From: Variovorax sp. | GTDB lineage: Bacteria; Pseudomonadota; Gammaproteobacteria; Burkholderiales; Burkholderiaceae_C | Length of the DNA stretch: 64,000 nt | Assembly (NCBI GenBank): GCA_004210915.1 | Contig: SEGS01000015.1 | Span: forward strand, 21,049-85,048 | Reading direction: 5' to 3' | In this document: positions 1-8,358 of the stretch, piece by piece | How positions within the stretch are numbered: the first letter of the stretch is position 1 | Layout: every line of letters starts with the position of its first letter | Position numbers and translations under genes: made by a program | Notes under the pieces: generated by a model | Database searches by the model: none | What the model saw: the letters and a program-made list of their open reading frames with translations, nothing else | What the model was told of the DNA's origin: nothing

Positions 1-2
1 TG

Positions 3-137
3 GCGGCCATGACCTGGTTGGGCGAGCAGCCGACGAGGATGCAATGGATTGGCACGGCCGCGGTTCTGCTGGGCATGCTGGTGAACCAGCTGCCAGGCCG
101 GCGATTCCGGGCCCTTCGGCCTGATCGCACGGGGTGA
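3..137 (+). CDS. C-terminal end of a probable EamA/DMT-family transporter (partial)
   Basis: This open frame enters from the left edge and stops at a TGA at 135-137, giving 44 residues. The visible part reads as a conserved GEQPT-like element, then a hydrophobic segment (IGTAAVLLGMLVNQL) and a short basic tail. That is how the last transmembrane helix of drug/metabolite transporters of the EamA type usually looks. The gene would be convergent with the MFS transporter that follows. Because only the tail is present, the family call rests on this short resemblance and the substrate cannot be guessed. Confidence 0.55.
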   Translation, partial: AAMTWLGEQPTRMQWIGTAAVLLGMLVNQLPGRRFRALRPDRTG

Positions 138-158
138 GGCGCTGCTTCTCCAGTCCTC

Positions 159-1328
159 TTACGCCACCGGCCGGCCTGCGCGCCGCAGCGCGAGCCACAG
201 CAAAGCGGCCCCGGTCATCGCGACCGGCACCAGCGAGCCCAGGTTCAGCAGCTGCCAGCCCTTGGTCGTCACCAGCACGCCCGACGCGAAAGACGTCACG
301 GCGAGCGTCGCGAACATGCAGAAGTTGAGCGCGCCCTGCGCGCGGTCTTTCTCTTCGGGCGCATAGGCGGTAAGCGACAGCGTCGTCGCGCCCGTGAAGA
401 GGAAGTTCCAGCCGACGCCGAGCAGCGTCAGCGCGATGAGGAACTGGTGCAGATCGACGCCGGAGAGCGCGACCGCGATGCAGCCCAGTTCCAGCGCCAG
501 CCCGACCGCCATCACCGGCAGCGTACCGAAGCGGCGGATCAGGTGGCCGGTGAAGAAGCCCGGCGCGAACATGCCGATCACATGCCATTCGAGCACCAGC
601 GCCGCATCCGAGAACGGCAGCCCGCAGACCTGCATCGCGATCGGGGTCGCGGCCATCAGCAGGTTCATCACGCCGTAACCGAGGGAGCCCGCAAGCGCGG
701 CCACGATGAAGGCTGGCTGCCGCATGATCTCGCCGAGCGGTCTGCCGCCGGCAGCCTGCTGCTTCGTCAACGCCGGTGGGAAGTCGATGAAGCGCATCAG
801 CGCCATCGACAGCAGCGCGATGGCGGCCAGCGCGAGGTAGGCGCCCGCAAAAGGCACCGCGAACATCCCGCGCGTGACGGCCGCGAGGTTGGGCCCGATC
901 ACCGCGCCGATGAGTCCGCCGGCCATCACCAGAGACACGGCCTTCTCACGCCAGTCGGGGTGCGCGATCTCGGCGGCGGCGAAGCGGTAGAGGCTCGCGT
1001 TCGCCGAGTAGTAGCCGGCCACCACGGTGGCCGTGCACAGCAGCCAGAAATTCTGCGAGAAGGCCGCGTACGCGCACAGCAGCGCCGAGCCGAACGCCAC
1101 CGCCAGCCCGAGCTGGAACGAGCCGCGCCGACCGAAGCGCCGCTGCGTGCGCGCGACGATGCCCGTCGACAGCGCCGCACCCACCACATAGCCCATCACC
1201 GGCAGCGTGGCCATCCAGCCGAGCGGCGCGAGGCTCAGGCCCACGAGACCGTTGATGGCAATGAAGGTGACGTTGTTGGTGAGAAAAAGTCCCTGGCAAA
1301 GCGCGAGGAGCCAGAGATTGCGGTTCAT
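159..1328 (-). CDS. MFS transporter
   Basis: A 389-residue membrane protein with about twelve hydrophobic segments from the N-terminus (LWLLALCQGLFLTNNVTF) to a basic C-terminus. The loop after helix 2 carries ARTQRRFGRR, the basic cytoplasmic loop expected of the major facilitator superfamily. A second Gly/Arg loop (HLIRRFGTLP) near residue 265 marks the same place in the second half. It should sit in the inner membrane and export or import a small molecule by proton antiport or symport. Nothing in the sequence fixes the substrate. It lies downstream of the M20 peptidase gene on the same strand, but a terminator-like hairpin separates them, so it is probably transcribed on its own. The ATG at 1328 has only a weak ribosome binding site. 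Confidence 0.85.
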   Translation of the reverse strand: MNRNLWLLALCQGLFLTNNVTFIAINGLVGLSLAPLGWMATLPVMGYVVGAALSTGIVARTQRRFGRRGSFQLGLAVAFGSALLCAYAAFSQNFWLLCTATVVAGYYSANASLYRFAAAEIAHPDWREKAVSLVMAGGLIGAVIGPNLAAVTRGMFAVPFAGAYLALAAIALLSMALMRFIDFPPALTKQQAAGGRPLGEIMRQPAFIVAALAGSLGYGVMNLLMAATPIAMQVCGLPFSDAALVLEWHVIGMFAPGFFTGHLIRRFGTLPVMAVGLALELGCIAVALSGVDLHQFLIALTLLGVGWNFLFTGATTLSLTAYAPEEKDRAQGALNFCMFATLAVTSFASGVLVTTKGWQLLNLGSLVPVAMTGAALLWLALRRAGRPVA

Positions 1329-1346
1329 GCCGGCATTGTGAGGGGC

Positions 1347-1374
1347 AAAAAAAAGCGCCCGTTGCGGGGCGCTT
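1347..1374 (-). terminator. Rho-independent terminator after the M20 peptidase gene
   Basis: Read on the minus strand, an 8-bp GC-rich stem (AAGCGCCC pairing with GGGCGCTT, loop about 5 nt) is followed by a run of eight T. It lies between the M20 peptidase stop and the start of the MFS gene, so it should end the peptidase transcript. Confidence 0.8.
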
Positions 1375-1530
1375 GAAACTTGCGATGACTCCTGCTGCGG
1401 TGACGCCTTCCGGCGCTTCGTGTGCTTGTGCTTGCAGCAACCAGGGTGTGTGACAGACCGTCCTCATTGTCGGAGGCCGTGACACACAAAGATACGGCTG
1501 CGTGCACTTGAGCGACTTCAGCGTGACAAA

Positions 1531-2886
1531 TTAGTTGGCACGCGGCGCACGTCTTTGCAGCAAGGGCGCGCTCACGCCTTGGACGCCCACCAGCCCGAGC
1601 ACGGTCGTCAGCGAATTCTGGGCACCCTTCCAGGCATCGGTGAGGTCGATCGATTCGCTCAGCGCATGGAAACCGGCCGTCTTGCCGCCACCGCCCACGA
1701 TGATGGCCGGGATGCCCAGCGCCATCGGGACATTGGCGTCGGTGCTCGCGCCGGAGAGCAGCGTCTTGTGGCCGAAGGCCGCATTGGAGCGGATGGCCGC
1801 TTCGACGATCGCGGAGTCGGCGGGCGTGCGGCCACCCGGGCGATCGCCGATCAGCTTGGTCGACACGCTGAGCGTCGTCACGTTCCAGCGCTTGTTTTCC
1901 TCGGCCACGGCCTCGTCGAGGGTGGCGAGGATCTTCTTCTCGGTCTCCAGCAGCGGCTCCATCGCGTCGGACCGGATGTCGATCGCCATCCTCGCGTCGG
2001 GCGCGATGGTGTTGACCGAGGTCCCGCCCGCAACCGTGCCGACGGTGAAAGTGGTCTTCGGAAAGCTGGGCGTCTTGATCTCGGCGATCTTGGCGATGGC
2101 GCGACCCATGCCGTGGATGGCGCTGGGCACCTGGCCGAAAGCGCCGAAGCTGTGGCCGCCCGGGCCTTTGAAGGTGACCTCGTAGCGATGGCTCGCCGTG
2201 CCGAGCACCAGCACGCTGCCGTCCGGTGCCGGCTCCACGCCGACCATGCCGTCGATGTCGAGATGGTCGCGGAAGATCGCCTTGATGCCGCGCAGGTTGC
2301 CCAGCTCTTCCTCGCCCACGTTGGCCACGATCAGCAGGTCGCCCACGGTCTGGATGTTGTTGTCGTTCAGCACCTTGAGCCAGGACAGCAGCACCGCCAG
2401 GCCGCGGGTGTCGTCCGAAATGCCGGGCGCGCTGTACTTGTTGCCTTCCTGCTTCACCTTCACGTTGGTGCCCGCCGGGAACACGGTGTCCAGATGGGCC
2501 GAGACCAGGAGCTTCGGGCCGTTGCCCGTGCCCTTGCGCAAGCCCACCACGTTGCCTTCGGCATCGATCCTGGCGTCGGCCAGACCCAGCGCTTTCGCCC
2601 GCGCAAGGAAGGCTTCGGCGCGCTTTTGCTCCTTGAACGGCGGCGCCTCGATCTCGGTCAAGAGAATCAGGTCCTGGGTCGCGCGCTCGTGGTCGGCCTT
2701 GACCGCCTCCATCAGTTTCTGGACCGCCGGTGCCGCCAGCAGCTGCGTGAAGGCCTTGTCGACCTCGGGCTTGACTTGCGCGGGCGTTGGCGCGACGGCG
2801 CCGAAGGTTTGGGCCTGAGCGGCCGTTGCCACGCAAAAGGCGGCCAGTGCGACGGCGGCGAAACGGGGTCGGAACAACGAGGACAT
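1531..2886 (-). CDS. Secreted M20/M25/M40-family metallopeptidase
   Basis: A 451-residue protein with a clear Sec signal peptide (hydrophobic residues 10-22, cleavage after AQA near residue 25), so it should act in the periplasm or outside the cell. Zinc-peptidase motifs are in order: HLDT (His131, Asp133), a GISDDTRG segment with the bridging Asp, the GEEELGN pair of acidic residues, and a late GFHALSES with the last histidine. Between them lies the dimerisation (lid) insertion of the family. M20 enzymes remove amino acids from peptides or deacylate N-acyl amino acids; the exact substrate cannot be told. It is transcribed divergently from a LysR regulator gene 109 bp away, which may control it. 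Confidence 0.88.
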   Translation of the reverse strand: MSSLFRPRFAAVALAAFCVATAAQAQTFGAVAPTPAQVKPEVDKAFTQLLAAPAVQKLMEAVKADHERATQDLILLTEIEAPPFKEQKRAEAFLARAKALGLADARIDAEGNVVGLRKGTGNGPKLLVSAHLDTVFPAGTNVKVKQEGNKYSAPGISDDTRGLAVLLSWLKVLNDNNIQTVGDLLIVANVGEEELGNLRGIKAIFRDHLDIDGMVGVEPAPDGSVLVLGTASHRYEVTFKGPGGHSFGAFGQVPSAIHGMGRAIAKIAEIKTPSFPKTTFTVGTVAGGTSVNTIAPDARMAIDIRSDAMEPLLETEKKILATLDEAVAEENKRWNVTTLSVSTKLIGDRPGGRTPADSAIVEAAIRSNAAFGHKTLLSGASTDANVPMALGIPAIIVGGGGKTAGFHALSESIDLTDAWKGAQNSLTTVLGLVGVQGVSAPLLQRRAPRAN

Positions 2887-2995
2887 GGGTGTGACAGCAG
2901 GAGAGGAGGAACTCGCATTGTTCTCCTTTGGTCGTCGCCCGGCTTTGCATTAATCTCGCGTCCCGTCAGTTTTTCTTACAGCTCTACGCCTCACC

Positions 2996-3889
2996 ATGCG
3001 CCGTCAGATTCCCGCCACCCGTGCGCTCCTCGTGTTCGATGCGGTGGCTCGCCACCACGGCGTCAGCAAGGCCGCCGAAGCGCTCTGTTTGACGCACAGC
3101 GCCGTCAGCCAGCAATTGCGGCAGCTGGAGGCTCAGCTGGGCCTGCGGCTCGTCAACCGCCACGCGCGCGGCACCACGCTGACCGACGCGGGACTTCGGT
3201 ACCACGCGCACATCGCCGGGGACCTGCTGCGGCTGGAAAATCACACGCTGGAGGCCATGGCGCAACGCCCCGACGGCGAGCGCCTGCTGGTCGGCGCCGT
3301 GCCGGTCTTTGCCGAACGGTGGCTGGTGCCGCGCATGCCGCAGTTCATCGCCCGGCATCCGGCGTGCAGCGTGCATCTTCAGGTGTTCCCGACGCAGTTC
3401 TACGTGGACGATCCGGCCTTCGACATCGGCGTGCAGTACGACGATGCGGTCTGGCCCGGCGCGAGCCCGCACCCGCTGATGCCCGAGGATTGCGTGGTCG
3501 TTTGCTCGCCCGCTGCCGCGGGTCGGCGCGAGATGGCGCGCGGTGATTTCCGCAGCACGCACCTGCTGCAGCTCAGTTCACGCCTGGCCGCATGGCAGGA
3601 CTGGTTTTCGCAGGCCGGTCTGACCCGGGTGCCCGACAACGTGATGTCCGGCCACCGCTTCGACCTGTTCTCGATGCTGGTGGAGGCGGTGCAGGCCGGT
3701 CTCGGCGTGGGGCTGGTGCCGCGCTACTGCGTCGCACGCGAGCTGGCACGCGGCGATCTGCTGCAGGCCCACCCGTACGTCGGGCGCAGCGCGCGCGGCT
3801 ACAGCGCTTTCGTGGCGCAGCACCGGGCGGGCGATGCGCTGGTCGACGCGTTCCTGCGCTGGTTGCAGGAAGAGGCGGCGGCGGGCTAA
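2996..3889 (+). CDS. LysR-family transcriptional regulator (GcvA-like)
   Basis: A 297-residue regulator. The N-terminal winged helix-turn-helix (about residues 18-60) includes VSKAAEALCLTHSAVSQQLR, typical of LysR proteins and closest in wording to the GcvA subgroup. The rest is the periplasmic-binding-protein-like effector domain, ending with the usual GLVPRYCVARE region. It faces the M20 peptidase gene across a 109-bp gap, the classic arrangement for a LysR regulator and its target, so control of that peptidase is a reasonable inference. The 3' end overlaps the convergent rsmE gene by 4 bases. Confidence 0.9.
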   Translation: MRRQIPATRALLVFDAVARHHGVSKAAEALCLTHSAVSQQLRQLEAQLGLRLVNRHARGTTLTDAGLRYHAHIAGDLLRLENHTLEAMAQRPDGERLLVGAVPVFAERWLVPRMPQFIARHPACSVHLQVFPTQFYVDDPAFDIGVQYDDAVWPGASPHPLMPEDCVVVCSPAAAGRREMARGDFRSTHLLQLSSRLAAWQDWFSQAGLTRVPDNVMSGHRFDLFSMLVEAVQAGLGVGLVPRYCVARELARGDLLQAHPYVGRSARGYSAFVAQHRAGDALVDAFLRWLQEEAAAG

Positions 3890-4605
3890 CCGGCCAGCGC
3901 CACCAGCGCGGCGAGCGCGGCGGTTTCGGCGCGCAGCACGCGCGGCCCGAGCGTAAGTGGCGCGAAGCCGCGCGCCATGGCGTCTTGCTCCTCCGCTGCG
4001 CTCAGCCCGCCTTCGGGGCCGCTGAGCACCACCGCGGCGCCGCCGCCCAGCGCGCCCGCGATGTCCCCGAGCGCGCGGGTGCCGTCGGTCAGGCTTAGGA
4101 TGAAGCGTTCTGCCGCGCCGCCATCCGAATCGGCGAGCCAGCCCGCGAAGGGCCTGACCGGATGAATGAGCGGCACCCGGTTGCGGCCGCACTGCTCGCA
4201 CGACGCCACGGCGATGGCCTCCCAGTGCGCGCGCTTCTTCTCGGCGCGCTCGCCAGCCAGCCGCAGCACGCCATGGGCCGTCATCAGCGGCTGGATGCTG
4301 GCGACGCCGAGCTCGGTCGCTTTCTCGACCAGCCAGTCCATGCGGTCGTTGGCGGGCATGCCGACCGCCAGATGCACCGCGCGCGTGGCCTCGCGTTCGA
4401 TGGCATGGTGCGCGCCGACGCGCACGCCCACATCGCTGCGGCCCATGCGCTCGATGGTCGCGTCGTATTCGCCGCCGCTGCCGTCGAACAGCGTCAGCGC
4501 TTCGCCCGGTTGCATGCGCAGCACCTGCACATGGCGCGCCGCGCCCGCGGGCAAGCTCAGCGAGATGCCGGCGCCCAGCGGCACGGCGCAGTGAATTCGC
4601 GGCAC
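3886..4605 (-). CDS. rsmE: 16S rRNA (uracil-1498-N3)-methyltransferase RsmE
   Basis: RsmE adds a methyl group to N3 of U1498 in 16S rRNA, using S-adenosylmethionine. I chose the GTG at 4605, which gives 239 residues beginning VPRIHC, because family members start with MPR followed by an aromatic or His residue. An upstream ATG at 4677 would run 50 bases into the preceding gene. The N-terminal PUA-like part contains AARHVQVLRM. The C-terminal SPOUT/trefoil-knot part shows VEKATELGV, VLSGPEGGL and LGPRVLRAETA, all signature pieces of RsmE. It follows amgK closely on the same strand (19-base gap) and meets the LysR gene tail to tail. Confidence 0.93.
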   Translation of the reverse strand: MPRIHCAVPLGAGISLSLPAGAARHVQVLRMQPGEALTLFDGSGGEYDATIERMGRSDVGVRVGAHHAIEREATRAVHLAVGMPANDRMDWLVEKATELGVASIQPLMTAHGVLRLAGERAEKKRAHWEAIAVASCEQCGRNRVPLIHPVRPFAGWLADSDGGAAERFILSLTDGTRALGDIAGALGGGAAVVLSGPEGGLSAAEEQDAMARGFAPLTLGPRVLRAETAALAALVALAG

Positions 4606-4624
4606 GGTGGATCGCCTCGGCTGC

Positions 4625-5731
4625 TCAGACGCGCCCGTAGGCGAAACCGGTCGCGGCGGTCGTGCCCTCGACTTCATCGATCACGCGCAGCAGTGGCGTG
4701 AGCTCCATGTAGCGGCTTGCCGTGGCGCGGATGTAGGCGATGAAGCGCGGCGTGTCGGCCAGGTATTTTGGCTTGCCGTCGCGCAGCGTCAGGCGCGCGA
4801 AGATGCCCGCGACCTTCAGGTGGCGCTGCAGTCCCATCCACTCGACCGCGCGGTAGAAGGCGCCGAAGTCGGGGTCGACCGGCAGCTTTGCGCGGCGCGC
4901 CGCTTCCCAGTAGCGCACCGTGGTGTCGAGCACGAACTCTTCATCCCAGCTCAGGAACGCATCGCGCAGCAGGCTGGCGATGTCGTAGGTGATCGGGCCA
5001 TAGACCGCGTCCTGGAAGTCGAGCACGCCGAGATCGGAGGCTCCGTCCCTCACCATCAGGTTGCGCGGCATGAAGTCGCGGTGCACGAAGACGCTGGGCG
5101 ACGCGAGGTTGTTCTCCACGATCAGCTTGAAGCTGCGTTCCAGCCGCTCCTGCAACTTGCCCTCGACGGCGATGCCCCGATGGCGGGTGATGTACCACTC
5201 GGGAAACAACGCCAGCTCGCGTTCGAGCAAGGCACGGTCGTAGGACGGCAGCACGCCGGGTTTCGAGGACAGCTGCCAACGAATCAGCGCGTCGATCGCC
5301 TGATCGTAGAGCGGGCGGTTGGCGACGGCGTTCGCCGGGTCAATCACGTCCAGCATCGTCTGATGGCCGAGGTCGTCGAGCAGGAGAAAGCCATGCGCGC
5401 GGTCCCAGTCGAGAACCTGGGGCGCGGTGACTCCTGCGTCGTGCATCAGCTGCGCCACCTGCACGAAGGGCGCGCTGTCTTCCTTGTCGGGCGGCGCATC
5501 CATCACGATGCGCGTCGGCGCACCCTCGGTCGTGTCAATACGGAAGTAGCGGCGGAAGCTGGCGTCGGCTGACGCCAGACGCACGGTGGCGGGCCGCAGC
5601 CGCTGGGCGGGCGCGATCCGGTCCAGCCATTCATGGAAGTGCGCTGCGCGTTGCGGATCGGCCCAGAGGAGCGGCGGTGCCGCCCCTGTGGATGGCGGGG
5701 GCGTGGTGCCCGGTGGCAAGGGTGCGGTCAT
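4625..5731 (-). CDS. amgK: N-acetylmuramate/N-acetylglucosamine kinase AmgK (aminoglycoside phosphotransferase fold)
   Basis: A 368-residue APH-fold kinase. The nucleotide and metal site is visible as FVHRDF (His217, Arg218, Asp219) followed by RNLM, and LDFQD (Asp238) for Mg. AmgK phosphorylates MurNAc and GlcNAc at the anomeric position in the peptidoglycan recycling route that bypasses de novo UDP-MurNAc synthesis. In pseudomonads amgK sits beside lptD, as it does here (divergent, 231-bp gap), which supports the call over a generic phosphotransferase. Its usual partner murU is not adjacent but lies at 33950-34681 in this window. The N-terminus has a Pro/Thr-rich stretch of about 20 residues; a later start is possible. 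Confidence 0.85.
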   Translation of the reverse strand: MTAPLPPGTTPPPSTGAAPPLLWADPQRAAHFHEWLDRIAPAQRLRPATVRLASADASFRRYFRIDTTEGAPTRIVMDAPPDKEDSAPFVQVAQLMHDAGVTAPQVLDWDRAHGFLLLDDLGHQTMLDVIDPANAVANRPLYDQAIDALIRWQLSSKPGVLPSYDRALLERELALFPEWYITRHRGIAVEGKLQERLERSFKLIVENNLASPSVFVHRDFMPRNLMVRDGASDLGVLDFQDAVYGPITYDIASLLRDAFLSWDEEFVLDTTVRYWEAARRAKLPVDPDFGAFYRAVEWMGLQRHLKVAGIFARLTLRDGKPKYLADTPRFIAYIRATASRYMELTPLLRVIDEVEGTTAATGFAYGRV

Positions 5732-5962
5732 GGATAATCGATTCTACAAATCCGCCTGGCGTGGGCAGCCCTCCGAGGCCCGGAGGCGGTTGCCGCCGGC
5801 CCTTCGCAAACCCGCCGGCCCGCTTTGCCGATTCCAGACGACCCTTCGCCCTGTACCGATGCCCACGACGAACCGACGCTTCCTTGCACGGCACCCTGCG
5901 CGCCCCCGGTCTTTCTCTTGCAGCCCTGCGGCAGGGCGCGGCACGGACCTTCGAGGCGCCTG

Positions 5963-8344
5963 ATGCATCGGACTGCCTGGCGTCGCTGCCTGCCTCCGCT
6001 GCCGCTGGCGGTGCTGTCGCTGGCCTTGCTGCAGGCCCACGGGGCCTCGGCGCAGGGCCTGGCGCCCGAGGGCCCGTTGACGCTCAAGCGCACCCCGCAA
6101 CTGGTCGAAACGTTACCGCCCCAGGACCGCGGCCAGCTGCCCAGCTTCGTCGATGGCAACCGCATTTCGGGTCGCCCCGACCTGGAGACGGTGGTCGAGG
6201 GCAATGCCTCGCTGCGCCGCGGTGACACCGTCATCCGTGCCGACCGCCTCGAGTATTACCAGCCCGACGATCGCGCCCGCGCCACCGGCAATGTGCGCGT
6301 CAACCAGGCCGGCAATGTGTACGAAGGGCCGGAGCTCGAACTCAAGCTCGAGACCTTCGAAGGCTTCTTCAACAAGGTCCGCTACAGCTTCCTGGCCACT
6401 GGCGGGCACGGCGATGCGGAGCGCATCGATTTCGTCGACAGCAACGTTTCGGTCGCGCGCAACGCCACGTACACGACCTGCCGGCGGGAAGACTTTCCGG
6501 AATGGATGCCGGCGTGGATGCTCAGCGCCCGGACGCTGACCACGGACACGGCCGAGAACGTCGGTGTGGCCACTGGCGCGCAGTTGACCTTCATGGGCCT
6601 CAGCACGCCGCCGCTGCCGAGCCTGACCTTCCCGCTCAACAACGAGCGCAAGAGCGGCTTTCTGCCGCCGACGGTCGGCATCGACAACAACAACGGCATC
6701 GAGATCACGCAGCCGTACTACCTGAACATCGCGCCCAACCGCGACGCGACCTTCACGCCGACCGTGATGAGCAAGCGCGGCGTAAACCTCGGCAGCGAGT
6801 TCCGCTACCTGGAGGAAAAGTACAAGGGCGAGGTGCGGGTCGACTACATGCCCACCGACAGCCTGCGCAACCGCGCGCGCTGGGGCATCTGGGGCCGTCA
6901 CGAGCACAGCTTTGATGGCAAGAGCCTGGGCTTCGATTCGCTGGGCGCCAACCTCAACATCAACCGGGTGAGCGACAACGACTACTGGCGCGATTTCACG
7001 CGCACGCCGTCGCAGGAACAACGTCTCTTGCTCAACAGCGGTTCGCTCGACTGGACGCGGGGCGACTGGAGCGGCAGCGCGCGTGCGCTCAGCTACCAGA
7101 CGCTGCAGTACGACCTGTCGCCCATCATTCCGCCGTACGACCGCTTGCCGCAGATCACGGCGAACTACAGCAAATACGACTGGAACGGCTTCGACTTCTC
7201 GCTCAACACCGACTACACGCGCTTCCGCGCGGACCCGGTGCAGCAGCGGCAGCCGAACGGCGAGCGTGCCTTCGCGCTGGCCTCGCTGAGCCGGCCTTTC
7301 CTCACGCCCGGCACCTTCGTCATCCCGAAGATCCAGCTGCATGCGAGCAGCTACAACTTCGATACGCCCTTGCTCACCGGCGCGGCCAGCGCCAGCCGCG
7401 TGGTACCGACCTTCAGCCTCGACAGCGGGATGGTCTTCGAGCGCGATGCCAGCCTGTTCGGCCGGAGCTTCCGCCAGACGCTGGAGCCGCGCGCCTTCTA
7501 TGTCTACACGCCCTACCGCGACCAGAGCGCCCTGCCGAACTACGACACGGCGGCCAACGACTTCAACTTCGCGACGGTCTATACGGAGAACGCGTTCTCG
7601 GGCAATGACCGCATCTCTGACAGCAACCTGCTGACGTTGGGCGTGACGTCGCGGCTGATCGACCCCGCCACCGGCGTCGAGGCGGCGCGCTTCGGTGTCG
7701 CTCAGCGCCTGCGCTTTGCCGATCAACGGGTCACGCTGCCGGGATCGATCGCCGGCAAGGAAGGCGTGAGCGATCTGCTGCTGGGCGCCCAGATCAACTG
7801 GACGCCCAAGTGGAGCCTGGACACCACCGTCCAGTACAACCCCGACACCCGCCGGTCGGAGCGCAGTGCCATCAGCGCGCGCTACAACCCGGGCCCGTAC
7901 CGCAACCTGAGCGCGGCGTTCCGCTATCAAACGCCCAATACCGACGCGGCCATCGCGGGCGGCAAGTCGATCGACGTGGGCTGGCAGTGGCCGCTCAATG
8001 ACCTCTGGGGCGACAAGGGCCAGGACCTCGGGCCGGGCCGGGGGCAGGGCGGCGGCCGCTGGTACGCGGTCGGCCGGCTCAACTACAGCCTGCGCGACAG
8101 CAAGCTCACCGATGCGGTGCTCGGCGTGGAATACGACGGCTGCTGCTGGATCAGCCGCGTCGTGCTGGAACGTATCAGCACGGGGCAGGTCACAGCCAAC
8201 ACGCGCATCATGTTCCAGCTCGAATTCGTCGGTTTTTCCAGCGTCGGCGCCAGCCCGATGCGCACCTTGCAGCAGAACATCCAGCGCTACCAGCCCCTGC
8301 GCCAACCGTTTGCGGGCCCGAGCCGCTTCACCAATTACGACTGA
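5963..8344 (+). CDS. lptD: LPS-assembly protein LptD
   Basis: LptD is the outer-membrane beta-barrel that, with LptE, inserts lipopolysaccharide into the outer leaflet. The chosen ATG at 5963 gives 793 residues starting with a signal peptide (basic MHRTAWRR, then hydrophobic LPLAVLSLALL, cleavage near ASAQ). The frame stays open upstream but that stretch is not signal-like. The N-terminal OstA/LptA jellyroll (about residues 60-165) shows RADRLEYYQPD, and the rest is barrel strands. Cysteines at Cys172 and the tandem pair Cys727-Cys728 (DGCCW) match the disulfide cysteines needed for LptD maturation. It heads the lptD-surA-rsmA operon. Confidence 0.95.
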   Translation: MHRTAWRRCLPPLPLAVLSLALLQAHGASAQGLAPEGPLTLKRTPQLVETLPPQDRGQLPSFVDGNRISGRPDLETVVEGNASLRRGDTVIRADRLEYYQPDDRARATGNVRVNQAGNVYEGPELELKLETFEGFFNKVRYSFLATGGHGDAERIDFVDSNVSVARNATYTTCRREDFPEWMPAWMLSARTLTTDTAENVGVATGAQLTFMGLSTPPLPSLTFPLNNERKSGFLPPTVGIDNNNGIEITQPYYLNIAPNRDATFTPTVMSKRGVNLGSEFRYLEEKYKGEVRVDYMPTDSLRNRARWGIWGRHEHSFDGKSLGFDSLGANLNINRVSDNDYWRDFTRTPSQEQRLLLNSGSLDWTRGDWSGSARALSYQTLQYDLSPIIPPYDRLPQITANYSKYDWNGFDFSLNTDYTRFRADPVQQRQPNGERAFALASLSRPFLTPGTFVIPKIQLHASSYNFDTPLLTGAASASRVVPTFSLDSGMVFERDASLFGRSFRQTLEPRAFYVYTPYRDQSALPNYDTAANDFNFATVYTENAFSGNDRISDSNLLTLGVTSRLIDPATGVEAARFGVAQRLRFADQRVTLPGSIAGKEGVSDLLLGAQINWTPKWSLDTTVQYNPDTRRSERSAISARYNPGPYRNLSAAFRYQTPNTDAAIAGGKSIDVGWQWPLNDLWGDKGQDLGPGRGQGGGRWYAVGRLNYSLRDSKLTDAVLGVEYDGCCWISRVVLERISTGQVTANTRIMFQLEFVGFSSVGASPMRTLQQNIQRYQPLRQPFAGPSRFTNYD

Positions 8345-8358
8345 GACACTGTCTGAGC

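Noticed and set aside
4606..4677. A longer RsmE starting at the upstream ATG
   Set aside because: It would overlap amgK by about 50 bases and add residues unlike RsmE; the GTG at 4605 gives the family start.
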